From assembly GCA_963728165.1 (NCBI GenBank), contig CAVSIY010000006.1:434001-498000 (forward strand): a stretch of DNA of 64,000 nucleotides. Direction: 5' to 3'. How positions within the stretch are numbered: the first letter of the stretch is position 1; each line of letters opens with the position of its first letter. Below the pieces are notes generated by a model. That model saw only the letters and a list, made by a program, of their open reading frames with translations. It ran no database searches and was not told the DNA's origin. Shown piece by piece: positions 37,091-44,062 of the stretch. The translations under genes were made by a program, and so were the position numbers. This DNA comes from Hyphomicrobium_A sp963728165. GTDB lineage: Bacteria > Pseudomonadota > Alphaproteobacteria > Rhizobiales > Hyphomicrobiaceae.

Positions 37091-38299
37091 TCAGCCGCCT
37101 TCCGCCGGCGTCCCCAGCACGACGATCGCTACGCATAGCAGCATCAGCAGTCCGAAGCCCGCCGCGCGCCAGCGCGCGCCGCGCCGCACGGCGCTCATGC
37201 TGGCGACGAGGCATTGCAGTGCGTAGTAGAACGCAAAGCAGCGCGAGGCGAACGTTATGAGCGTGAAGACATCGGTCTCCCAGGTGACGATGGCCGAGAT
37301 GCCCGCAATCCACGGATAGGTGTAGCGGACCGGGATGCGGCCGTTGGTGATGTCATTGAGGAGCCCGCCCGCGCCGATCGCGTCGGCGATCGCCGCGCTC
37401 GACTGGCTGGCAAGCGCGCCAACCGTGATGAGGAGCGGTAGGACGAGAGCCACCGGGCGGACGATGTCGACGATGGCGGCGACGCCGGTCTCCTGGCTGT
37501 CGGTGCCCATCAGCGGGATCATCAGCAGAAAGAAGACGATGTAGATGGCGGCGGAGAGGAGCTGCGCGGCCCTCATCGTTTTGATGCGCAGCTCCGCCGG
37601 ATAGGCCGCACCCAGGAAGCGCGAGGTCTCGAATCCCTGTACCAGGATCAGGAGCCCCATCAGCACCGGCAGATCGGCGATGTCGAAATGACCGGCGATC
37701 GCGTCGTTGCCGTGGACCCCGCCGGCTAGACCAAACGCATCGAACAGCGCCAGCGCGACCAGGAGACCGGCGATAACGGCGAGCTTGACGGAGACGGCGT
37801 AGATCTCCAGCCCCTCGACGGCATGAAAGCCGCGCCAAGCCCCGACGACGGCGATGATGAGCAGAATGCCGGTCACGATCACCTTGGCGAGCTCAGCATC
37901 CGCCACGCCCATGGATTTCAAGACAAAGGCCGCGAACAGCACCAGATAGTAGGCGACCGACACGAAATAGGCGAACGACAGGGCGAGGTGGGAGAGGCGC
38001 TCGGCCGCGGTCAGCGGCATGGAAGCGTCTCCGTCCTGAAGCAGCGGCTCGACGTGGGCGATATTGTCACGAATGGCGGCGCCGATGAGATAGGCAACGA
38101 CGAGCAGGCCGATCATCGGGATCACGGCCCACTGGCCCACGACGTCGCGCAGGATCGGCACCGAGACGAGAAAGCCCGAGCCGATGATGGAGGCGAGCGG
38201 AGTTGCCGTGGCGCGCCAATAGTCGGACGCAACGAGGCTCGGGCGCACCAAAATTAGGAGCGCAGCGGCGCAGACGATCAGGGTGACGGCCGTCAGCAT
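37091..38299 (-). CDS. Polytopic membrane protein, probable APC-type transporter (402 aa)
   Basis: About eleven hydrophobic segments over its entire length with short charged loops and a conserved-looking GSGFLVSVPILRDVVGQW near the start. This resembles the first unwound helix of LeuT-fold amino-acid/polyamine (APC) transporters, as does the later QGFETSRFLGAAYP. I cannot name the substrate. ATG 38299 is chosen; TTG 38314 would add five residues. No transporter partner or regulator is adjacent; the zinc-type operon lies about 90 bp upstream on the same strand and may read into it. Confidence 0.7.
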   Translation of the reverse strand: MLTAVTLIVCAAALLILVRPSLVASDYWRATATPLASIIGSGFLVSVPILRDVVGQWAVIPMIGLLVVAYLIGAAIRDNIAHVEPLLQDGDASMPLTAAERLSHLALSFAYFVSVAYYLVLFAAFVLKSMGVADAELAKVIVTGILLIIAVVGAWRGFHAVEGLEIYAVSVKLAVIAGLLVALALFDAFGLAGGVHGNDAIAGHFDIADLPVLMGLLILVQGFETSRFLGAAYPAELRIKTMRAAQLLSAAIYIVFFLLMIPLMGTDSQETGVAAIVDIVRPVALVLPLLITVGALASQSSAAIADAIGAGGLLNDITNGRIPVRYTYPWIAGISAIVTWETDVFTLITFASRCFAFYYALQCLVASMSAVRRGARWRAAGFGLLMLLCVAIVVLGTPAEGG

Positions 38300-38391
38300 G
38301 GCATTGGCAGGCAACGTGCGGTTCCATGGGCGAGGGTTCTACCTCGCACCTTACCGGCCAATAGGCAACGCGACGGATCGGGCCCCGCACC

Positions 38392-38955
38392 CTATTCGGT
38401 GCGCCGCTCCACGCTCTCGGCGTCGATCGAGTAGCCCGCATCGGCGAGCCCCGTGAACGCCGGCTCCGTCTTGATGGTGCCGGTGACGGTGACGGGGTCG
38501 AAGGCGTTGCCGATCTCGAAGCCTTTCTCGGCCTTGACGTAGACGATCTGGTTGGCCGGCGGCGGCGGCACGTGGATGCATGCGCCCACGAAGGGGACCA
38601 GCAGGAACTCCTTTACCGTCGTCGATTCGAAGTCGAGCGGGACCACGTAGCCGCCGATCCGCACGCGCTTGCCATTGAGCGCGGTGACGACGCGCGGCGG
38701 CAGGTCGGCGCCCGGCTGGCGGCGCTTTATCGACATCCACTGCCCCTCCGCCAGCGGCGGCGGCGGCGGCCCATCGGGTGTGCTCGGAGTCGAGCCCCCA
38801 AAGAACGTCTTGTTTTTCAGCGGCGAGACCACCTCGGCCGGCGGCATCAACTGAGCCCACTTGAGCTCGAGCGTTTGATCGGCCGCCCGAACACCACCCA
38901 GAATCGACATCGTGGCGACCGTTGCGGTCATCAAGCGCACGAAAGCTTTTGTCAT
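38392..38955 (-). CDS. DUF3299 periplasmic protein, zinc-type operon
   Basis: An exported protein of 187 residues: signal (MTKAFVRLMTATVATMSILGGVRA), then the DUF3299 core with RIGGYVVPLDFE, FLLVPFVGACIHVPPPPANQ and the C-terminal VTGTIKTEP. DUF3299 proteins accompany lipoprotein-release-type ABC transporters and DUF2796 proteins, as in the Vibrio zrg zinc-uptake operon. ATG 38955 has GGAGGTAGAG directly upstream, better than the start at 38967. It is the last gene of the five-gene unit, 13 bp after the permease. A metal role is inferred from context. Confidence 0.82.
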   Translation of the reverse strand: MTKAFVRLMTATVATMSILGGVRAADQTLELKWAQLMPPAEVVSPLKNKTFFGGSTPSTPDGPPPPPLAEGQWMSIKRRQPGADLPPRVVTALNGKRVRIGGYVVPLDFESTTVKEFLLVPFVGACIHVPPPPANQIVYVKAEKGFEIGNAFDPVTVTGTIKTEPAFTGLADAGYSIDAESVERRTE

Positions 38956-38968
38956 CTCTACCTCCATC

Positions 38969-40228
38969 TCAGGTGCGCACGGTCATGCCGTCCGCCAAGG
39001 ACAAGCGATAGGCGCGCATCGCCGGCAATAGCCCGGCCAGGAACCCGGCGACGACGATTGATGCGAGCGTCAGCAGCTCGCGCTGCGTCGGTGCATCGAT
39101 AGCGAGCTGCAGACCGTAGGTGCGGTCGACATAGGGCTGCAGCAGGACAAGCGCGGCATAGAGCAGGCCCACACCCACCATCACGCCGGCGAACGTCAAG
39201 AAGCCCGCCTCGGTCGCGAGCAGCCCGAGGATGGTAACGGGGCGCGCGCCGACCGAGCGCAGAATCGCCATCTCGCGGCGACGCTCGTTGAGCGTCGTCA
39301 GGATCATCGTCACCATGCCCAAGAGCGCGGTGGCGACCACCATGGCGGAGACGACCGATAGCGCCGTTTCCGCCGTGCCGACCAGCCCCCACAGCTGCTG
39401 CAGCGCGGCGCCGGGGATGATCGCCGACAGCGGCTCCTCCGTATAGTTATTGATGATCCTCTGTAGCTTGAAGGTGGAAAGCTTCGATTTGAGGCCGACG
39501 AGGGCCGCCGTGATGGCCTTCGGCTGCAGGTTCATCTTGCGCACCTCGTCCGCCGACACGCTCTGGCCCGGCATGGGAATGCCGTTCTGCCAGTCGACGT
39601 GGATCGCCTCGATCGCTTCGAGGCTCACGTGCACCGTGCGGTCGATGGGCGTGCCGGTCTTGGCCAGAATGCCGGAGACGCGGAACGGCTTGTCGGCGTG
39701 CTCGATGAAGGAGACCGAGCCGACGCCGTGGGCGACGATGATCTTATCGCCGACCTTATAGCCGAGCGCCTGCGCCACGTCGGCGCCGATCACGGCATCG
39801 AACAGGTCGCTGAACGGCTTGCCGTCGGCGAAGGCGATCTCGTGGCCGTGGCGATACTTGTAGTGCTTGAAATAGTCGAGCGTCGTGCCGAGCACGCGGA
39901 AGCCGTGATGGCTGTCGCCCAGCGATAACGGCACGATCCAGGCGACCTCGGGCCGCTTGGCAATGTCCTCGTAGCTCTTCCAGGTGACGTTGTTCGTCGC
40001 ATTGCCGATGCGGAACACCGAGTAGAGCAACAGCTGGATGGCGCCGCTGCGGGCGCCGACGATGAGGTCGGTGCCCGAGATCGTGTCGGCAAAGCTCTGG
40101 CGGGCGCCGGTGCGCACCTTCTCGACGCCCAGAAGCAGCATGACCGAGAAGGCAATTGCCAGCACCGTGAGCGAGGCGGTCAGAGCGCGGTTGCGCAGGG
40201 ACTGCAAGGCGAGGCGGGGGACGATCAT
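38969..40228 (-). CDS. FtsX/MacB-type ABC transporter permease, zinc-type operon
   Basis: A 419-residue permease with the four-span FtsX/LolE plan: one N-terminal helix (ALTASLTVLAIAFSVMLLLG), a periplasmic domain of about 240 residues (MacB-type), and three C-terminal helices. The conserved cytoplasmic loop LNERRREMAILRSVGARP sits between helices two and three. Its start overlaps the ATPase stop by ATGA, so subunits are made together. Companion genes for a DUF2796 and a DUF3299 protein suggest metal-related transport rather than lipoprotein sorting. Confidence 0.88.
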   Translation of the reverse strand: MIVPRLALQSLRNRALTASLTVLAIAFSVMLLLGVEKVRTGARQSFADTISGTDLIVGARSGAIQLLLYSVFRIGNATNNVTWKSYEDIAKRPEVAWIVPLSLGDSHHGFRVLGTTLDYFKHYKYRHGHEIAFADGKPFSDLFDAVIGADVAQALGYKVGDKIIVAHGVGSVSFIEHADKPFRVSGILAKTGTPIDRTVHVSLEAIEAIHVDWQNGIPMPGQSVSADEVRKMNLQPKAITAALVGLKSKLSTFKLQRIINNYTEEPLSAIIPGAALQQLWGLVGTAETALSVVSAMVVATALLGMVTMILTTLNERRREMAILRSVGARPVTILGLLATEAGFLTFAGVMVGVGLLYAALVLLQPYVDRTYGLQLAIDAPTQRELLTLASIVVAGFLAGLLPAMRAYRLSLADGMTVRT

Positions 40229-40959
40229 GCCACGGCCCTCCGCTCAGCTATCGCGATGTCCTCCAGCCGCAGCACGCGGTCGAAGCGCGTGCCCAGCTCC
40301 TCCTCGTGGCTCACCATGATCAGGCTCGACCCGGCGGCTTCGATATCCGCAAAGAGCAGGTCGAGAAAGGCAAGCTGGCGATTGCGGTCGAGCGCCGACG
40401 TCGGCTCGTCGGCGACGATCAGCTCCGGGCCCCCGATGAGCGCGCGTGCTGCCGCCACGCGCTGCTGCTGGCCGACGCTCAAGGTGGCCGCCGAGAGCCC
40501 ATCGAGCTCGGCCGGATCGAGGCCGAGGCTCAAGAGCAGGCGGCGGGCCTCGTCCTCGATCGGACCGCGTTGGCTGGCCCGCGCGCGCCGCTTCCTGGCG
40601 AAGCTCAACGGAAGCAGCACGTTGTCGAGGATCGACCCGTAGGGAAGCAGGTTGAACATCTGGAAGATGATGCCGAAGTGCTCGGCGCGGAAGTGGTCGC
40701 GCGCGGCGCTGGAGAGGCGGGTGATGTCGGTTCCCAAGACGTCGAGCTTTCCCTCAGCCGGCGTGACGATGCCGCACAACAGGCTCAGAAACGTCGACTT
40801 GCCGGCGCCGGAAGGACCGACGAGGAGCACGCGCTCCTTGGCGTGCAGGGCGAAGTCGTCGACCGCCAGCGAGAACGCGCGCGCGCCCCGCCAGCGGAAG
40901 CGGACGCCCGACATCGTCACGATGTCGGGTGCCGCCTTCTCAGGTACAGCGCGCTGCAT
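40225..40959 (-). CDS. ABC transporter ATP-binding protein, zinc-type operon
   Basis: A 244-residue ATPase of the LolD/MacB class: Walker A VGPSGAGKST, Q-loop FQMFNLLPYGS, and Walker B LIVADEPTSALD. The signature motif reads LSVGQQQRVAAA, that is VGQQQ where SGGQQ is usual, a mild deviation common in this subfamily. The ATG at 40959 overlaps the DUF2796 stop by one base (TGATG) and the gene ends in an ATGA overlap with the permease. It should energise the permease at the inner membrane. Confidence 0.9.
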   Translation of the reverse strand: MQRAVPEKAAPDIVTMSGVRFRWRGARAFSLAVDDFALHAKERVLLVGPSGAGKSTFLSLLCGIVTPAEGKLDVLGTDITRLSSAARDHFRAEHFGIIFQMFNLLPYGSILDNVLLPLSFARKRRARASQRGPIEDEARRLLLSLGLDPAELDGLSAATLSVGQQQRVAAARALIGGPELIVADEPTSALDRNRQLAFLDLLFADIEAAGSSLIMVSHEEELGTRFDRVLRLEDIAIAERRAVA

Positions 40960-41561
40960 CACATCATGCCAGCAAGGTCGAGCTCGGGCTTGCCGCGCGC
41001 GACTTCGTAGGAGCTCTGCGCCTTCGCGGTCACGACATTGACGGTGAGGCTCTGTGCACCTGCAAACTTGTCGAAGTAGTCGAAATGGATCGACGTCAGC
41101 TCGGCCGGCTTGGTGCAATCAAGCGCATAGGTCACGTGGAACTCGTTGTGGCCCGCGTGCTCATCATGGTCGTGATCGGCGTCGGCATGCTCGTCGTGAT
41201 CATGGTCCTCGTCGCCGTCGTGATGGTGCTCGGGCTCGATGGCGACCTTGGCATCGGCCACGCTGCATCCGGCCGACTTCGGCATCTTGAACACGTCGAG
41301 CGGCTTCGACAGCTCGGCCGTGGCCTTTTCGACAGCGGCCTTCTGGGCGTCGCTGGACGCTGCGTGCTCGAAGCCGACGATGTCCATGCCGGGCACCTCG
41401 AGCTCCATGGAAACGCGTTTATTCTCGACTGCGATGTTGAGGGTGCCGTGGCCGTGCACGTGGGGGCCGAGCTCGCGGTGCTCCTCTTCTGCGCGCGCCG
41501 CGGCAGACGCCAGGGAGACGGCCGCCAACGCGGCCAAGGCAAACGTGATGTTCATGCGCAT
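40959..41561 (-). CDS. DUF2796 periplasmic metal-binding protein (ZrgA-like)
   Basis: A 200-residue exported protein. The signal peptide (MRMNITFALAALAAVSLASAAARA) is followed by the DUF2796 N-terminal motif (ELGPHVHGHGTLNIAVENK), a His/Asp-rich loop of about 27 residues (HHHDGDEDHDHDEHADADHD and more) and a C-terminal domain with Cys (LDCTKPAEL). ZrgA of Vibrio cholerae, a zinc-regulated member of the family, works with an ABC transporter in zinc uptake; the same gene set follows here. Start 41561 has GGAGAG upstream. The loop strongly suggests a zinc-capturing role. It is first of the translationally coupled trio. Confidence 0.87.
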   Translation of the reverse strand: MRMNITFALAALAAVSLASAAARAEEEHRELGPHVHGHGTLNIAVENKRVSMELEVPGMDIVGFEHAASSDAQKAAVEKATAELSKPLDVFKMPKSAGCSVADAKVAIEPEHHHDGDEDHDHDEHADADHDHDEHAGHNEFHVTYALDCTKPAELTSIHFDYFDKFAGAQSLTVNVVTAKAQSSYEVARGKPELDLAGMM

Positions 41562-41690
41562 TTCGCTCTCCGAATGGGTATCGGGCAAGCCGGCGCGTGG
41601 CCGCTGCTTGCGTGATGAAACTCTGGATGGGAGTAGGTGTGCGCCCGGCGGCAGCCGGCATCGGCTGCACCTCGGCACGCGATAGGGTGC

Positions 41691-42074
41691 TTACGCGAGC
41701 GGTGGCGCGCGCGCCCAGAAATGGACGCTGGAGACACCCTCAACGAGTGCCACTGCGCTAGTCGGCGGCGGGGCCGCGAGCGGCGCATGGATAAGAGGTA
41801 GAGGCGGCGGCGTTTGCGGAAGGGCAGCCCCGGCCAGGCTCAGTGCCCCGCAAATCGAGCACTGTCCATGGTCGTCGTGGGGGGCAGATGGAGGACACGG
41901 GCGCTCGGCGGCCGCACGGCACATGCCGGACGTGATTGCCCGTTGTGCCAGACTCTGGGCGGCGGCAAAGCCATAGGAGTGGGTGTGTGTTTGCGCGAAC
42001 GCCAGCACGGCCTGCATCGCCAGGGCGAGCAGCGCAAGCGATCTGAGCGTACGGCGACGTCTGAAGACCCGCAT
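41691..42074 (-). CDS. DUF2946-like exported protein, head of zinc-type operon
   Basis: A protein of 127 residues with a signal-like first helix (RSLALLALAMQAVLAFAQ) and a CSICGALSLAGAALP motif preceded by His/Cys-containing HDDHGQCS, the DUF2946 pattern. The C-terminal part is Pro/Ala-rich. ATG 42074 is preceded by GGAGAG. It lies about 130 bp before the DUF2796 gene and on the same strand. DUF2946 proteins often neighbour copper or zinc genes. A recognisable Zur box was not seen upstream. Confidence 0.7.
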   Translation of the reverse strand: MRVFRRRRTLRSLALLALAMQAVLAFAQTHTHSYGFAAAQSLAQRAITSGMCRAAAERPCPPSAPHDDHGQCSICGALSLAGAALPQTPPPLPLIHAPLAAPPPTSAVALVEGVSSVHFWARAPPLA

Positions 42075-42164
42075 ATGCTCTCCGGCCGTGACGGCGCACG
42101 ATAACGCCACAAATGGGGCGAGCGGAAGACGTCCCTTTGCCCCATGCACCGGCAACGTTGGAGT

Positions 42165-42635
42165 TTATTTCAAGGTTTTGGTGAAATCCGCGACCTTCTG
42201 GCGCCAGGCGCCGGACCCGAGGTCCCGTTCCGTCACGACCAGCCTCGCCGCCGGCTCCTTGCCGCAAAGCGTCGCCATCTGGGCAAGCGCCTTGTCGCCG
42301 TTGGCGCCCCCCTCGGTGCAGAAGACGGCGACGCGCGCGAGCCTCGTGCGCTGCTGCAGGATATAGGCGCGCATGGGCGACGACATACGGCCGGCCCACA
42401 CCGGCGTGCCGAGCACGATCAGGTCATAGGTGGATGCGTCCTTCTCGACGACCTTTATGGCCACCGACCGGTGCTGCAGGACTTCCCAGGCGGAACGGAA
42501 ATACGCGATCCAGCCCGAGCGCGGACGCGCCTCGCAGATTTGCTCGAGATCGGCGCCGAGCTCGGCCGCGATCGCCTCGGCGATCTGGCGTGTGTGGCCG
42601 GTCCAGGAATAGTAGGCGACGAGGGTCTTAGCCAT
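42165..42635 (-). CDS. Flavodoxin-like protein
   Basis: A flavodoxin-fold protein of 156 residues: the FMN phosphate loop SWTGHTRQIAEAI near residues 8-20 (typical S/T-x-T-G-x-T), GTPVWAGRMSSPM and FCTEGGANGD. It carries FMN and shuttles electrons, or is a menaquinone-dependent/HemG-type flavodoxin. ATG 42635; the frame is open to 42725. It is divergent from the FMN split-barrel gene; an FNR/FixK-type box lies 34 bp upstream of this start. Confidence 0.85.
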   Translation of the reverse strand: MAKTLVAYYSWTGHTRQIAEAIAAELGADLEQICEARPRSGWIAYFRSAWEVLQHRSVAIKVVEKDASTYDLIVLGTPVWAGRMSSPMRAYILQQRTRLARVAVFCTEGGANGDKALAQMATLCGKEPAARLVVTERDLGSGAWRQKVADFTKTLK

Positions 42636-42669
42636 GCCTCGACGATCGCAGATCGCGGCCAACATGGGC

Positions 42670-42683
42670 TTGATCCGCGTCAA
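42670..42683. promoter_or_regulatory. FNR/FixK-type box TTGATCCGCGTCAA
   Basis: It fits the FNR/FixK pattern TTGAT-N4-RTCAA. The centre lies about 84 bp before the start of the FMN split-barrel gene, so class II activation at about -41.5 would give a leader of about 43 bases. It is 34 bp from the divergent flavodoxin start. Confidence 0.65.
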
Positions 42684-42760
42684 ACGTCGCGAATACGCTG
42701 GCAGGGTCGGGGAGAGGCGCCGCAACGTTCAAAAGGCGCAACAAGGAGAGCAATTCCAAC

Positions 42761-43423
42761 ATGAGCAAACTCTACGGCGATGAGCATCGCACGCTCCAGG
42801 ATCGTTTCCAGTCGCGCCCCATGGCCGACCGCATCGAGCAGATCGCCCTCAAGACCGAGATCGGTGAGGAGGAGCGCGGCTTCATCGAGAGCCGCGACTT
42901 CTTCTTTCTTTCAACCGTCAACCAGAACGGGCAGCCCACCGTCTCCTACAAGGGCGGCAATCCGGGCTTCGTGAAGGTTCTCGACGCCAATACGCTGCTG
43001 TTTCCCAACTACGACGGCAACGGCATGTATCTGTCGATGGGCAACATCGGCTCGAACGCGCGGGCAGGCTTCCTCTTCATGGATTTCGAGCGGCCGTTCC
43101 GCCTGCGCGCCCAGGGCACCGCGGAGCTCTCCGACGCCTCCGATCTCTTGGCTCACTACAAGGAGGCCGAGCTCGTGGTTCGCGTCGCCGTCACGGAGCT
43201 ATGGATGAATTGCCCGCGCTACATCCATCGCTATCAAAAGGTGAAAACCTCCCGCTACGTGCCACAGGACAATGCCGAGACGCCGGTGTGCGAGTGGAAG
43301 CGCATCGACGCCGTGCAAGATATCCTACGTGCGCACGAGCGCGAGCAGGTGGAGAGGGCCGGTGGCGTCATCCCCACGGAGGATTGGATCGCGCGCGTGC
43401 AAGCGGGCGACGAAAACGCTTGA
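42761..43423 (+). CDS. Pyridoxamine 5'-phosphate oxidase-family FMN-binding split-barrel protein
   Basis: A 220-residue protein with the FMN-binding split beta-barrel (SRDFFFLSTVNQNGQPTVSYKGGNPGFVKVLD, LSMGNIGSNARAGFLFMDFERPFRLRAQG). It matches the stand-alone PNPOx-like group that often carries FMN, haem or F420 and has unknown substrates, rather than true PdxH. There is a short N-terminal extension (SKLYGDEHRTLQDRF) typical of this group. ATG 42761 follows AAGGAGAG at slightly long spacing. The box at 42670 suggests induction at low oxygen. A hairpin follows its stop. Confidence 0.82.
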   Translation: MSKLYGDEHRTLQDRFQSRPMADRIEQIALKTEIGEEERGFIESRDFFFLSTVNQNGQPTVSYKGGNPGFVKVLDANTLLFPNYDGNGMYLSMGNIGSNARAGFLFMDFERPFRLRAQGTAELSDASDLLAHYKEAELVVRVAVTELWMNCPRYIHRYQKVKTSRYVPQDNAETPVCEWKRIDAVQDILRAHEREQVERAGGVIPTEDWIARVQAGDENA

Positions 43424-43430
43424 GACCAAA

Positions 43431-43461
43431 GCGCCGCCGAGGGGGATGCTCTCGGCGGCGC
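43431..43461. terminator. Strong GC hairpin between convergent genes
   Basis: GCGCCGCCGAG and CTCGGCGGCGC form a perfect 11-bp stem around nine bases, 8 bp after the FMN protein stop. A second small hairpin CGCCTC-TTTGC-GAGGCG follows at 43472-43488. No long T-run is visible, so termination is likely but not certain. Confidence 0.6.
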
Positions 43462-43500
43462 CAGCCTTAATCGCCTCTTTGCGAGGCGTCTCCTTGCGCG

Positions 43501-43863
43501 TTATGCGGTCTCGTACTGCAGGTGCGGGGTCAGCAGCGCGTCGACAACGTATGCCTTCACGCCCGTCCCTAAACGCTGCAGGCTGATCTCGGCGCCGTTC
43601 GCAAAGCGGACGCCGTCTTGGAATAGAGCGGTCTCGAGCCGCGAGAACGTAACAGGCTCGCTTGCCTGCACGCCCACAGCGTCTTGCACCGCCTGCGGGA
43701 TGTCGTCGAGGTTGAGCTTCGTGTCGTAGGCCAAGCAGATGGCCGTTACCGTGTCACCGGGGGCAATGAACCCGATAGTGCCGCTCGGAAACCGGTGCGT
43801 CGTGTAGTGCTCGCCTTGCCGCGCGGGGCGGGTGCGATAAGCTTCCAACGAATAGTCACACAT
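43501..43863 (-). CDS. Conserved-looking hypothetical protein (120 aa)
   Basis: Not recognised as a named family. The start MCDYSLEAYRTRPARQGEHY has the look of a conserved N-terminus, followed by a small beta-rich domain (GTIGFIAPGDTVTAICLAYDT, FSRLETALFQDGVRFANG) and a C-terminal LTPHLQYE. No signal peptide and no membrane span. ATG 43863. Its start is about 87 bp from the FNR/FixK box at 43950, a distance that suits activation (centre about -41.5 with a 52-base leader). It is convergent with the FMN split-barrel gene. Confidence 0.65.
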   Translation of the reverse strand: MCDYSLEAYRTRPARQGEHYTTHRFPSGTIGFIAPGDTVTAICLAYDTKLNLDDIPQAVQDAVGVQASEPVTFSRLETALFQDGVRFANGAEISLQRLGTGVKAYVVDALLTPHLQYETA

Positions 43864-43949
43864 GGCTCCGTCCTCGCTAACTAGCGCTAACTAGCGGACT
43901 CCCCAGGCTAATTCGAAAGCTTGGGGCTGATGCAACTCTGCTCCTCGCC

Positions 43950-43963
43950 TTGATCCCGATCAA
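43950..43963. promoter_or_regulatory. FNR/FixK-type box TTGATCCCGATCAA
   Basis: A perfect TTGAT-N4-ATCAA dyad in the 199-bp gap between the 120-residue hypothetical (minus) and the GNAT-deacetylase gene (plus). Placed at -41.5 it would give leaders of about 52 bases to the left and about 65 bases to the right, so it could serve both genes. Confidence 0.75.
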
Positions 43964-44062
43964 CCGCTTTGAGCGCGTAGCTTATCCCCGCGCCATGCAA
44001 TGAACGCCGACCTGCGCTGCGATGAAAACCTTTCCTCTAAGCGCCGATGCTAGGCTCAGCGC

